In this document: positions 53,416 through 61,492 of the stretch, in pieces
Numbering within the stretch: position 1 is the first letter of the stretch
Layout: the number at the start of each line of letters is the position of its first letter
Assembly: GCA_051878315.1 (NCBI GenBank)
Contig: JBJEJW010000022.1
Span: forward strand, 1 to 64,000
Origin: W0P28-013 sp051878315
GTDB taxonomy: Bacteria > Bacteroidota > Bacteroidia > Bacteroidales > Paludibacteraceae
Direction of reading: 5' to 3'
DNA: 64,000 nucleotides
Program-made: the position numbers and the translations under genes
The notes under the pieces: generated by a model
What the model was told of the DNA's origin: nothing
Seen by the model: the letters and a program-made list of their open reading frames with translations, nothing else
Databases searched by the model: none

Positions 53416-54111
53416 TCACTCGAAATTGACACAAATAGTCAGCATACGCGAAGTCATACGGCTGATGGCTTGCGTATATTTGCTGCTCGATGGGTCGATA
53501 ACGTCGTGCTGACGCTCCTCCCAAGGTTCCAGCACATTGTTAAAGCCCAACGAGAACTTGATTTCGGGCGATAGGCGGAAATATTTCAGATAGATGGTAC
53601 AACCGCCACCAAATTCAACAAAATAGTCGAGCATTTTCAGCAAAATCGGCTGTTGACGGTCGCGACCGAGGTCGAACATCACACCGCCACCACACAAAAG
53701 ATATGGGCGATAATTTTTGATGCGCGGACCATTGAATTTGATGTAGGCCGGCACCGAAATAATGGTCGATTTGACACTTGTGCTGATGATATCGTCGTCC
53801 ACATCGTTGGAATACGAAATAGTGCGATCGGACAAGTGAAACGCAGGTACAAGTCTGAAATTGAAATAGTTACCCATACGTACATCGCCTATGACACCCA
53901 CCGTAAAACCGGGAATCACCCACGACATATCGGCGTTGTACACCTTGCCATCGATAACCATACCACTTTGCGTAAAGTCGAAATCCATAAAATTCAGCCC
54001 CAATGTGAAGCCGAAATGCACAACTTTGTAATCGACCATAGGCAAATTGTCCTGCGCACGCATGCCGACGCATGGCAGTAGAAGTAATAGTATGTAAACG
54101 ATTCGTTTCAC
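53416..54111 (-). CDS. porT: PorT-family outer-membrane protein (type IX secretion)
   Basis: 231 aa, starting from GTG at 54111 (no ATG in reach). Signal peptide (MKRIVYILLLLLPCVGMRAQ). The order of blocks resembles PorT: VDYKVVHFGFTLGLNFMDF, PGFTVGVIGDVRMGNYFNFR, TSVKSTIISVPAYIKFNG, RIKNYRPYLLCGGGVMFDLG, LSPEIKFSLGFNNVLEP and the end SRMTSRMLTICVNFE. PorT is a small barrel needed for T9SS function. It also fits the broader OMP_b-brl_2 family, so the name rests on my reading of these blocks. Located apart from porU-porV. Confidence 0.72.
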   Translation of the reverse strand: MKRIVYILLLLLPCVGMRAQDNLPMVDYKVVHFGFTLGLNFMDFDFTQSGMVIDGKVYNADMSWVIPGFTVGVIGDVRMGNYFNFRLVPAFHLSDRTISYSNDVDDDIISTSVKSTIISVPAYIKFNGPRIKNYRPYLLCGGGVMFDLGRDRQQPILLKMLDYFVEFGGGCTIYLKYFRLSPEIKFSLGFNNVLEPWEERQHDVIDPSSSKYTQAISRMTSRMLTICVNFE

Positions 54112-54175
54112 CTATGTTCAAAACGCGAAATGTACTGTTTTATTGTGGTTGCGCCACAAACTCGCAAAAAGACAA

Positions 54176-54200
54176 AGGCCGTTCAGTGTACGAACAGCCT
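54176..54200 (-). terminator. Hairpin after the ferredoxin gene
   Basis: Minus strand AGGCTGTTCG, short loop, GAACGGCCT with one mismatch, then TTTGTCTTTTT. Confidence 0.6.
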
Positions 54201-54231
54201 CCGTGTCTTTTGTTTTCGACGATGCGTTCTA

Positions 54232-54402
54232 TCACGCCGGATGGATTGCCTCCGAAGGGCAAACGCTTGCGCAAGTGCCGCAATCGGTGCAAATGTCGGG
54301 ATTGATGGAATAAACATCACCTTCCGAGATAGCTTCTGCAGGGCATTCACCAATGCAAGTGCCACAAGCTACGCATTCGTCAGCAGAAATTACATAAGCC
54401 AT
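54232..54402 (-). CDS. Small 2[4Fe-4S] ferredoxin
   Basis: 56 aa, below usual ORF cut-offs. ATG at 54402 and TGA at 54232-54234. Two classical cluster motifs: C-V-A-C-G-T-C-I-G-E-C-P and C-T-D-C-G-T-C-A-S-V-C-P, each CxxCxxCxxxCP, in a clostridial-type bacterial ferredoxin. Soluble low-potential electron carrier, e.g. for pyruvate:ferredoxin oxidoreductase. Consensus promoter at 54440-54470; probably monocistronic. Confidence 0.93.
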   Translation of the reverse strand: MAYVISADECVACGTCIGECPAEAISEGDVYSINPDICTDCGTCASVCPSEAIHPA

Positions 54403-54439
54403 GATTTTGTTTTTTTTAAGTTGATACTAATTAGCACTG

Positions 54440-54470
54440 CAAAGATATACTATTTTTTGTGATGCTGCAA
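54440..54470 (-). promoter_or_regulatory. Ferredoxin promoter
   Basis: Minus strand TTG (54468-54470), 20 bases, TATCTTTG (54440-54447), ~38 bases before the ATG. Confidence 0.75.
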
Positions 54471-54504
54471 TTTTTTAGGCGATTTTTTTTGCAAATTTGC
54501 ACGT

Positions 54505-56295
54505 TTACATACGATCGGGAACATCAATACCGAGCAAATTCATGGCATTTTTCACCACTTTAGCCACATTGGTCGACAGCAACAAACGCACATTGCGCAC
54601 CGTTTCGTCCGTTTCTTTCAATATGGAATAGTCGTGATAGAACTGATTGTACTCTTTCACAAGGTCGTAGGCATAATTCGCCACCACGGCCGGACTAAAT
54701 TCGTCGCCGGCTTGTTTGACGACGGCCGGATACGTTGTCAATAGTTGTATCAGGCTACGCTCTTTGTCGGCGAGCGTCAATGTCGTGGCGACCGGACGCA
54801 CGGCGATGCCGGCTTCGGCCGCTTTGCGCAGTACCGACCGTATGCGAGCATGCGTATATTGAATGAACGGCCCCGTATTGCCATTGAAATCGATGGATTC
54901 TTTGGGATTGAACAGCATATTTTTTTTCGGGTCAACCTTCAGAATGAAATATTTGAGTGCGCCAAGTCCGACCATAGTAACCACCGCTTCGGCTTCGGCG
55001 GCCGTGCAGTCGTCGAGTTTGCCGAGTTCGGCCGATGTTTCGCGTGCTTGGGCAATCATTTCGTCCATCAAGTCGTCGGCATCGACTACGGTGCCTTCGC
55101 GGCTTTTCATTTTACCTTCGGGCAATTCGACCATGCCATACGAAAAATGCACCAACTCTTTGCCCCACGCGAATCCGAGTTTATCGAGTAACAACGACAA
55201 TACTTGGAAGTGGTAATTCTGCTCATTACCAACGACATACACCATTTTATCAATCGGGAAATCGTCGTAACGCAGTTTGGCCGTGCCGATGTCCTGTGTC
55301 ATATAAACCGACGTGCCATCGGCTCTCAACAGCAGTTTTTCGTCAAGTCCGTCGGCGGTCAGGTCGGCCCACACCGAGCCATCGGGGCGGCGATAGCACA
55401 CGCCTTTGGCTAAACCTTCTTCCACTTTTTGTTTGCCCACCAAGTAGGTTTGCGATTCATAATATATTTTGTCGAAATCGACGCCAAGCCGTTTGTACGT
55501 TTCGTCGAAACCGCCATAAACCCACTCGTTCATCGTGCGCCAAAGAGTTCTGATTTCCTCGTCGCCGGCTTCCCAACGGCGCAACATCTCTTGTGCTTCG
55601 AGCATCAACGGCGCCTGTTTTTTGGCCTCGTCTTCGGTCAAACCATCAAGTTCCAACTGTTTTACCTGTTTGCGATACTCTTGGTCGAAACGCACATAGT
55701 AATCGCCTACGAGATGATCGCCTTTTTTACCGCTCGATTGCGGTGTTTCGCCGTTGCCAAAGAGTTTCCACGCCAACATCGATTTACAGATATGAATACC
55801 GCGGTCGTTGACAATATTGGTTTTCACTACGCGCCAGCCGTTGGCTTGCTGTATTTTGCTGATGCTGTATCCCAGCAGATTGTTGCGTACATGTCCCAAG
55901 TGCAGCGGTTTATTTGTATTCGGCGACGAGTATTCCACCATCATGAGCGGCGCATCAGCAGCCGGCGTACGATGACCGAACTGTGCATCGGCATCGATTT
56001 GGTTCAGCATATCGAGCCAATAGGCATCGCTTATGGTCAGATTCAGAAATCCTTTCACGGCGTTGTAATCGGCCACAAGCGTCGATTGTTGTTTGAGGCG
56101 GCTGCCAATTTCGTCGGCGGTCTGTTCGGGCGATTTACGCGCCATTTTCACAAACGGGAAGACGACAACGGTAACATCGCCGGCAAACTCTTTTTTGGTC
56201 TTTTGCACCTGCACCGTATCGGTGGCTATGTCGGTGCCGTACAACGTGCTGACGGCATCAGCAACAAGTTGTGCTACAAGTGATTCTAACTGCAT
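54505..56295 (-). CDS. argS: Arginyl-tRNA synthetase
   Basis: 596 aa from the ATG at 56295; an in-frame ATG at 56325 would add ten residues and cannot be excluded. Class I synthetase: HIGH-type motif in SSPNTNKPLHLGHVRNNLLGY, KMSKS-equivalent KMKSREGTVVDADDL, and the anticodon-binding C terminus with YAYDLVKEYNQFYHDYSI and LLGIDVPDRM. Leader contains a 14-bp hairpin near 56343-56374. Confidence 0.95.
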   Translation of the reverse strand: MQLESLVAQLVADAVSTLYGTDIATDTVQVQKTKKEFAGDVTVVVFPFVKMARKSPEQTADEIGSRLKQQSTLVADYNAVKGFLNLTISDAYWLDMLNQIDADAQFGHRTPAADAPLMMVEYSSPNTNKPLHLGHVRNNLLGYSISKIQQANGWRVVKTNIVNDRGIHICKSMLAWKLFGNGETPQSSGKKGDHLVGDYYVRFDQEYRKQVKQLELDGLTEDEAKKQAPLMLEAQEMLRRWEAGDEEIRTLWRTMNEWVYGGFDETYKRLGVDFDKIYYESQTYLVGKQKVEEGLAKGVCYRRPDGSVWADLTADGLDEKLLLRADGTSVYMTQDIGTAKLRYDDFPIDKMVYVVGNEQNYHFQVLSLLLDKLGFAWGKELVHFSYGMVELPEGKMKSREGTVVDADDLMDEMIAQARETSAELGKLDDCTAAEAEAVVTMVGLGALKYFILKVDPKKNMLFNPKESIDFNGNTGPFIQYTHARIRSVLRKAAEAGIAVRPVATTLTLADKERSLIQLLTTYPAVVKQAGDEFSPAVVANYAYDLVKEYNQFYHDYSILKETDETVRNVRLLLSTNVAKVVKNAMNLLGIDVPDRM

Positions 56296-56342
56296 ATTTT
56301 TTCTGATAAGTTCGATTTGGCGCATAAGGGCGACGCCAAGAC

Positions 56343-56382
56343 ACCAACCTTATCGCATGTCGATAAAGTCGGTGCAAAGTTA
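56343..56382 (-). promoter_or_regulatory. argS leader hairpin and -7 element
   Basis: CACCAACCTTATCG / CGATAAAGTCGGTG forms a near-perfect stem in the leader (about 56343-56374). The -7 box TAACTTTG lies at 56375-56382 with a poor -33 region. The hairpin could be a regulator binding site or a stabilising element. Confidence 0.4.
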
Positions 56383-56398
56383 CAAAAAATCCGGGTTC

Positions 56399-56433
56399 AA
56401 AAAAAGGGATGCGCCTTGCACATCCCTTTTTTT
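56399..56433 (-). terminator. Terminator of the HU gene
   Basis: AAAAAAGGGATG, eleven-base loop, CATCCCTTTTTT: perfect stem with A/T tails on both sides, so it can work in both directions. It lies between HU and argS. Confidence 0.8.
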
Positions 56434-56452
56434 ACGTCAAAATCAAAAAAAA

Positions 56453-56725
56453 TTAATTGATTTTTGCTGCCAATTCGGCGCCGGCTTTGAATTTAGCAAC
56501 TTTTTTAGCCGGAATCGAAATTTTTTGTTGCGTTGCAGGGTTGATACCTTCACGAGCACCGCGTTCCGAAACCGAGAACGTGCCAAAACCTACCAAGGCA
56601 ACTTTGTCGCCTGCGGCAAGTGCATTCGAAATGTTAGAAACAACGGCATCGAGGGCTTTTTTAGCCTCAACTTTGCTTACACCGGCTTCAGCGGCGATAG
56701 CGTTAATCAAATCAGCTTTGTTCAT
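56453..56725 (-). CDS. HU-family DNA-binding protein
   Basis: 90 aa, full length. MNKADLINAIAAEAGVSKVEAKKALD start, dimer core VALVGFGTFSVSERGAREGINPATQ with the minor-groove Arg/Pro arm, and C-terminal VAKFKAGAELAAKIN. Nucleoid-associated protein bending DNA. Consensus promoter and its own terminator: a highly expressed monocistronic unit. Confidence 0.96.
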   Translation of the reverse strand: MNKADLINAIAAEAGVSKVEAKKALDAVVSNISNALAAGDKVALVGFGTFSVSERGAREGINPATQQKISIPAKKVAKFKAGAELAAKIN

Positions 56726-56778
56726 AGTACAAAAAATTAAAAAGAGGTTAATATGAAAATTTTGTTGTTTTCCAACCG

Positions 56779-56808
56779 CAAAAATAGGGGATTTTCTTGA
56801 ACAAACAA
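56779..56808 (-). promoter_or_regulatory. HU gene promoter
   Basis: Minus strand TTG (56806-56808), 19 bases, TATTTTTG (56779-56786). Confidence 0.75.
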
Positions 56809-56869
56809 AGCTTTTTACATTTTTTTTTCAAAAAAAACGACATTTTGCCTATTTTTGCGCCAAAAATCG

Positions 56870-56899
56870 TTGGTTAATCCCGTTTTTTTCCTAATTTTG
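56870..56899 (+). promoter_or_regulatory. Promoter of the rhomboid operon
   Basis: TTG (56870-56872), 19 bases, TAATTTTG (56892-56899), ~20 bases before the ATG at 56919. Confidence 0.75.
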
Positions 56900-56918
56900 C
56901 GCTCAAAATAGCGACCGT

Positions 56919-57707
56919 ATGTTCGACAATCAATCATCGCCATCACGTCAAACGCCCCCTGTTGTGCTGAATTTGATCATCATCAACGCATTATTATGGG
57001 TGGCGAGTATCATTTTACCCGACAAATTCGGTATCAATCTGACCGATTTATTAGGCATGCACTATTTTATGTCGGACAAATTTCATGTTTACCAACTGTT
57101 CACCTATATGTTTTTGCACGATACGGCCTCGTTCGGTCATATTTTTTGCAATATGTTCGGCGTGTGGATGTTTGGCCGCGTGTTGGAGCAGATGTGGGGC
57201 AGCAAAAAATTTTTGCTATTCTATTGTGTAACGGGCGTGGGAGCCGCCATTGTGCAACAGTTGTGTTGGATGGTCGATTTTTGGGGATTGACCCGAGCAA
57301 TGGATGCTGCCATTGCGGTCAATTCGGGCGAAGCGTTGGCCGAGGTCGAAATGGAATTGCGCCGTTATTTTCGGTTCGGCAGTTTGGCTTCGTTGTCGGC
57401 AATAGACATTGCCAACATGAAACACCTATTGCTGGGATTACCGACTACAATCGGGGCATCGGGAGCGTTGTTCGGCATTTTGCTGGCGTTCGGTTGGCTG
57501 TTTCCCGATGTCAAAATGTTTTTGTTGTTCGTACCGATTCCGATTCCGGCTCGCATTTTCGTGGGATTGTATGCGGTGGCCGAACTATTTTTGGGCGTAG
57601 CCGATTTTTCGGGCGATAGTGTGGCGCACTTTGCACACCTTGGCGGCATGTTATTCGGTTTTTTACTGATTTGGTATTGGCGCAGACGCGGCAAATTATA
57701 TAATTGA
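56919..57707 (+). CDS. Rhomboid-family intramembrane serine protease (1)
   Basis: 262 aa, about six membrane helices. Catalytic Ser in TTIGASGALFGILLAFGWLF (GASG motif) and His in AHFAHLGGMLFGFLLIW; HIFCNMFGVWMFGRVLE supplies the conserved H-x3-N-M loop. An insertion of about 45 residues between the loop and the catalytic Ser helix (MDAAIAVNSGEALAEVEMEL) is larger than in GlpG. Cleaves transmembrane substrates; target unknown. First of three genes 12 bases apart. Confidence 0.92.
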   Translation: MFDNQSSPSRQTPPVVLNLIIINALLWVASIILPDKFGINLTDLLGMHYFMSDKFHVYQLFTYMFLHDTASFGHIFCNMFGVWMFGRVLEQMWGSKKFLLFYCVTGVGAAIVQQLCWMVDFWGLTRAMDAAIAVNSGEALAEVEMELRRYFRFGSLASLSAIDIANMKHLLLGLPTTIGASGALFGILLAFGWLFPDVKMFLLFVPIPIPARIFVGLYAVAELFLGVADFSGDSVAHFAHLGGMLFGFLLIWYWRRRGKLYN

Positions 57708-57719
57708 CACCCTATTATA

Positions 57720-58592
57720 ATGGACATTATAGCATCATTGAAAAACGGCTACCGTGCCGGTTCGCTTCTGACGCATCTGATTTATTGGAATGTCGGCATT
57801 TGGTTGGCTGTCAAACTTATCAATGTAGTTTTGGTGCTGTTCGGCATTCCGGGCGACGTGTGGATGCACTACTTGGAGATGCCGTCGGCATGGTCAACGT
57901 GGCTGCATCGGCCATGGACTGCATTCACCTACATGTTTTTGCACAGCGACTTTTTCCATCTGTTTTTCAACATGTTGTGCCTCTATTGGTTTGGGCGTTT
58001 GTTTCTCGACACCATGTTGCCTAAACAATTAGTCGGGCTCTACATTTGGGGCGGCGTGGCCGGCGCGGCACTCTATTTGGCGGCCTACAATTTGTTGCCC
58101 TATTTTGCCGGCAGTTACACCTATTTATTAGGTGCTTCGGCATCGATTATGGCCATCATCGTGGCAGTGGCCGTGTGGCGACCGAACTATCCGATACGCC
58201 TGCTACTGATCGGCGAAATCCGTCTGAAATATATAGCCGCTTTCACCGTATTGGTGAGCGTGTTGGGCGTAACGGGCAGCAATGCAGGCGGCGAATTAGC
58301 CCATTTGGGTGGCGCACTCATGGGGTTAGTCTATGCGTGGCTGTGGCGCAAGGGTTACGATTTGTCGGCACCGATAACGGCCGTCATCAATTGGTGTTCG
58401 AACATACGACGCTCGCACACACGCCGACGCAAAAACACTGCCAACCAACGTCCGAAAACCGATGCCGAATACAATCAGGCCAAAGCGCGCAACGAAGCCG
58501 AAATAGACCGCATACTCGACAAAATAAAACGCTCGGGCTACCAAAGCCTGAGCGACGACGAACGCGCGGCGCTGTTCAACTGCAAAAAATAA
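57720..58592 (+). CDS. Rhomboid-family intramembrane serine protease (2)
   Basis: 290 aa. Six-helix core with H-x3-N in FHLFFNMLCLYWFGRLFLD, catalytic Ser in YLLGASASIMAIIVAV (G-A-S-A) and His in GELAHLGGALMGLVYAWLW. A basic, charged C-terminal tail from about 225 (RRSHTRRRKNTANQR) ends in a soluble helix (LSDDERAALFNCKK). Paralogue of the gene directly before it (12-base gap). Confidence 0.92.
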   Translation: MDIIASLKNGYRAGSLLTHLIYWNVGIWLAVKLINVVLVLFGIPGDVWMHYLEMPSAWSTWLHRPWTAFTYMFLHSDFFHLFFNMLCLYWFGRLFLDTMLPKQLVGLYIWGGVAGAALYLAAYNLLPYFAGSYTYLLGASASIMAIIVAVAVWRPNYPIRLLLIGEIRLKYIAAFTVLVSVLGVTGSNAGGELAHLGGALMGLVYAWLWRKGYDLSAPITAVINWCSNIRRSHTRRRKNTANQRPKTDAEYNQAKARNEAEIDRILDKIKRSGYQSLSDDERAALFNCKK

Positions 58593-58604
58593 CTCAACCG
58601 CCGT

Positions 58605-59684
58605 ATGCGCAAACTGCTGAAATACACAGTCGTACTAATCAACCTCTTGTTTGTGGTGTTGTATGTGATGGCATTGTTGGCCGCCGTCGTGCCAAGCGAC
58701 AAATTCGTGTGGTTCGCATATATGGGACTGATTTTTCCGGTGCTCATCGTCATAAACGCCGGTTTTGTCATCTTTTGGCTGTGCAATCGCAAATGGTGGT
58801 TTCTGCTGTCGCTGCTGCTATTGATTTGTTCGTACAAATCTGTCAATCAGGTGTTTACAGTGCCACGCGCCACCCATACCGAGACCGGAAGCCCCACCAT
58901 CAAACTGCTCACGTACAACGTATCGCTGTTTAGCGGACAAAAACATTTCGGCGACATCATCGCACTGATAAAACAAACCGATGCCGACATCGTATGTCTG
59001 CAAGAATTTGGGTTCTACAACAACAGCCAACTCACTCAAAACAAGATTTTCGCCCAACTCGAGAAACAATATCCGTATCGCCATGTGTGGTACAAAAACC
59101 AACGCCAACGTTTTTGGTGGGGTGTCGCCACGTTTTCGAAATACCCGATTGTGAACAAGCAAAAAGTGGACTATCAATCGGCCTACAACATCAGCATCTA
59201 TTCCGACATCGTGGTGGACGGAGACACCCTGCGCGTGTTCAACAACCATCTGGAATCGAACAAACTCACCTCGCGCGACATGCAACGCTACAAAGCGCTG
59301 ACCACCCATTTCAACGGCGACGACATGCGCCACATTGCCGGCAGTATGTCGCAAAAATTGGGCAAAGCCTATCGTGTGCGGGCACGCCAAGCACGCGCCG
59401 TGGCCGATGTAGTGGCCGCCACGCCCTACCCCACCATCGTATGCGGCGATTTCAACGACGTAACACAATCGTACACCTACCACACGCTGGCCGCCGGCAT
59501 GACCGACGCCGTAACCGACACCCGCTGCGGCTACAACTACACTTTTCACGACAACGGCCTGTTTGTCAACATCGACCATGTGTTGATCGATAAAAAACAT
59601 TTTGTGCCACTTGACGCCGACATTATGCAGGCGGACTACTCCGACCACTACCCCGTTGTAGCCACTTTTGCCAAGCGCAAATAG
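58605..59684 (+). CDS. Membrane-anchored endonuclease/exonuclease/phosphatase family protein
   Basis: 359 aa. Three N-terminal membrane helices (about 5-30, 33-55, 60-80) and then an EEP domain: KLLTYNVSLFSG, DADIVCLQEFGF (Mg ligand Glu), FNNHLESNKLTSRDM, IVCGDFNDVTQSYTYHTL and a final YSDHYPVVATF (catalytic Asp-His). Substrate may be a phospholipid, phosphoinositide-like molecule or nucleic acid at the envelope. Third gene of the rhomboid transcript. Confidence 0.9.
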   Translation: MRKLLKYTVVLINLLFVVLYVMALLAAVVPSDKFVWFAYMGLIFPVLIVINAGFVIFWLCNRKWWFLLSLLLLICSYKSVNQVFTVPRATHTETGSPTIKLLTYNVSLFSGQKHFGDIIALIKQTDADIVCLQEFGFYNNSQLTQNKIFAQLEKQYPYRHVWYKNQRQRFWWGVATFSKYPIVNKQKVDYQSAYNISIYSDIVVDGDTLRVFNNHLESNKLTSRDMQRYKALTTHFNGDDMRHIAGSMSQKLGKAYRVRARQARAVADVVAATPYPTIVCGDFNDVTQSYTYHTLAAGMTDAVTDTRCGYNYTFHDNGLFVNIDHVLIDKKHFVPLDADIMQADYSDHYPVVATFAKRK

Positions 59685-59744
59685 TTAAATTCGCGCTATT
59701 TATCGACAAAACGACTATTTCCACCGACAAAAAGGTGTTAAAAT

Positions 59745-59775
59745 TTGGTTATTCATCGAATTTTTAGTACCTTTA
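59745..59775 (+). promoter_or_regulatory. Promoter of the endonuclease I gene
   Basis: TTG (59745-59747), 20 bases, TACCTTTA (59768-59775): one mismatch from TAnnTTTG. Leader ~50 bases. Confidence 0.6.
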
Positions 59776-59831
59776 CGCGCTTTTTCGCCCTTTCGGGTTA
59801 AAGCAAGCAAAAACACAATCTAACACACACC

Positions 59832-61304
59832 ATGAAACACACAACCAAACTTTTAACACTTTTCGGCGCGCTATTGATTAGCAGCAGCGCCTGGGCGGTA
59901 GATGCCTCCTACTACACAAGCCTTGATGGGCAAAGCGGTAAGGAGTTATTTACGGCAATAGGGACGACCGCAAATACCGGGTACAATGGGACTATTACAT
60001 ATAGCGGTATTTGGGAGGCCTATAAAACCACAGACGTAGATGCTTCCAATAAGATTATTGACATTTATTCTGCTTGTTCTTTCACTCCTGGTGACAATCA
60101 ATGTGGTAGTTATACTAACGTATGCGATTGTTATAATCGCGAACACTCGGTTCCTCAAAATTGGTTTGGAAGTGATGTTGAATCCACCACAAAAGGCGTT
60201 GCCGGAACCGATTTATTCCATGTATATCCTACGGACGGCAAAGTAAATGGTATGAGAAGCAATTATCCTTACGGAGAGACATCAAGTGGAACGGCATGGG
60301 GCACAGGGAAATTAGGTACATCTTCATTTTCTGGATATACAAGTCAAGTATTTGAACCTGCTGATGAATATAAAGGAGATTTAGCCCGTAGTTATTTTTA
60401 TATGATAACCTTTTGGGGAGGATATAAAGGAACTAATTTTAATCAAGGCACATATGGAGCTGTACATTTTACAACAACTTATACCTCAGAAGGAGGATAT
60501 GGACTTACAGCTTATTCTATTGCCCTTTTGATGAAATGGCACCGCCAAGACCCCGTTTCGCAAAAAGAGATTGACCGCAACAATGGCATTCAAGCCACAC
60601 AAGGCAACCGCAATCCGTTTATCGACTATCCGTGCTTGGCAGAATATTTGTGGGGCGACAAGGCGGGCGAAACATTCAGCACCGCCTCGTGCTGCGGCTC
60701 GTTCGAGGCCAATTTCAGCGTAGGCAGCGACGGTTGCACCGCCTGCACCACCACGTCCGACCCGTCAGCACCAACCATCACCATATCGCAGCCGACGGTC
60801 AATTGCGAGTCGGTATATGTGGGTAACACAGGCAGTAACACATTCACGGTATCGGGCAGCAACCTCACCGCCGACATCACGCTGTCGATAACAGGCGATG
60901 GTTTCTCCATCGACCAAACCACGCTCACGCAAACGGACGGCACGGTAGCCGAAACCACCATTACCGTAACATTTAAGCCTACGGCCGCCGGCGATTACAG
61001 CGGCACAATTACCATCAGCAGCGATGGTGCTACAACGCAAACCGTAACAGTCAAAGGTAGCGGCACTACCGGCACCATCGGCACGGCACCGGAAAGCAGC
61101 AAGCCGGCCATCTATTTCGGAACGGTAGTAGAAAGTGCGCTCACCGTTAGCGGCGAAACCGCCAAACTGAACCTGCACATTTCCGACTTGGCCACCAACG
61201 TTACCGTGGCGAGCAGCGACGAAAACATATTTACTATTGAAACAAGTACAGGCATGCCACAATTACGCCCGATGAAGCGGCCGCCGGCGTTACCATCACA
61301 CTAA
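59832..61304 (+). CDS. Secreted endonuclease I (EndA/NucM family), mosaic, C-terminally frameshifted
   Basis: 490 aa as read. Signal peptide (MKHTTKLLTLFGALLISSSAWA). His-Me finger nuclease domain about 22-280: CDCYNREHSVPQNWF with the catalytic His, DLFHVYPTDGKVNGMRSNYPYGE, and LLMKWHRQDPVSQKEIDRNNGIQATQGNRNPFIDYP. Two or three Ig/choice-of-anchor-like repeats follow (TITISQPTVNCESVYVGN, GDYSGTITISSDGATTQTVTV). From ~59,945 to ~60,530 the codons are AT-rich (AGA, GGA, TCA, ACT), while both flanks are GC-rich, so the catalytic core looks recombined in. After ...FTIETSTGM the frame is lost. Degrades extracellular DNA or RNA. Confidence 0.88.
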   Translation: MKHTTKLLTLFGALLISSSAWAVDASYYTSLDGQSGKELFTAIGTTANTGYNGTITYSGIWEAYKTTDVDASNKIIDIYSACSFTPGDNQCGSYTNVCDCYNREHSVPQNWFGSDVESTTKGVAGTDLFHVYPTDGKVNGMRSNYPYGETSSGTAWGTGKLGTSSFSGYTSQVFEPADEYKGDLARSYFYMITFWGGYKGTNFNQGTYGAVHFTTTYTSEGGYGLTAYSIALLMKWHRQDPVSQKEIDRNNGIQATQGNRNPFIDYPCLAEYLWGDKAGETFSTASCCGSFEANFSVGSDGCTACTTTSDPSAPTITISQPTVNCESVYVGNTGSNTFTVSGSNLTADITLSITGDGFSIDQTTLTQTDGTVAETTITVTFKPTAAGDYSGTITISSDGATTQTVTVKGSGTTGTIGTAPESSKPAIYFGTVVESALTVSGETAKLNLHISDLATNVTVASSDENIFTIETSTGMPQLRPMKRPPALPSH

Positions 61305-61390
61305 CGAAAAAAGCAAGCGGCACAGGCACCGCCTATCTGACCATAAAAGGCGGTGTGGTGGATAATAAGTATGAAATCACCTTCCAATAA
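61245..61390 (+). pseudogene. Out-of-frame 3' end of the endonuclease I gene
   Basis: From 61259 the second frame reads TITPDEAAAGVTITLTKKAS and then TGTAYLTIKGGVV..YEITFQ to a TAA at 61388-61390, a normal end for the repeat domain. Restoring one base near 61250-61258 joins the frames and would give about 519 aa. Sequencing error, true frameshift or phase variation are all possible; no long homopolymer is present there. Confidence 0.75.
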
Positions 61391-61416
61391 CATAGTTTTG
61401 ACAACAAAACAAGAGG

Positions 61417-61449
61417 CGTCGGCAGCAAAAAACTGCCGACGTTTTTTTT
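61417..61449 (+). terminator. Terminator after the endonuclease gene
   Basis: CGTCGGCAG, loop of A-rich bases, CTGCCGACG, then eight or more T. Confidence 0.85.
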
Positions 61450-61465
61450 AGTCGCCAAAAATGCG

Positions 61466-61473
61466 TAAATTTG
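61466..61473 (+). promoter_or_regulatory. mtaB -7 element
   Basis: TAAATTTG matches TAnnTTTG ~20 bases before the ATG at 61493; the -33 position is TTT rather than TTG. Confidence 0.5.
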
Positions 61474-61492
61474 CACGCGCAACACAAACGAC

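Noticed and set aside
56343..56374. T-box riboswitch before argS
   Set aside because: Only one short hairpin and no T-box sequence or specifier loop; T-boxes are not typical of this phylum.
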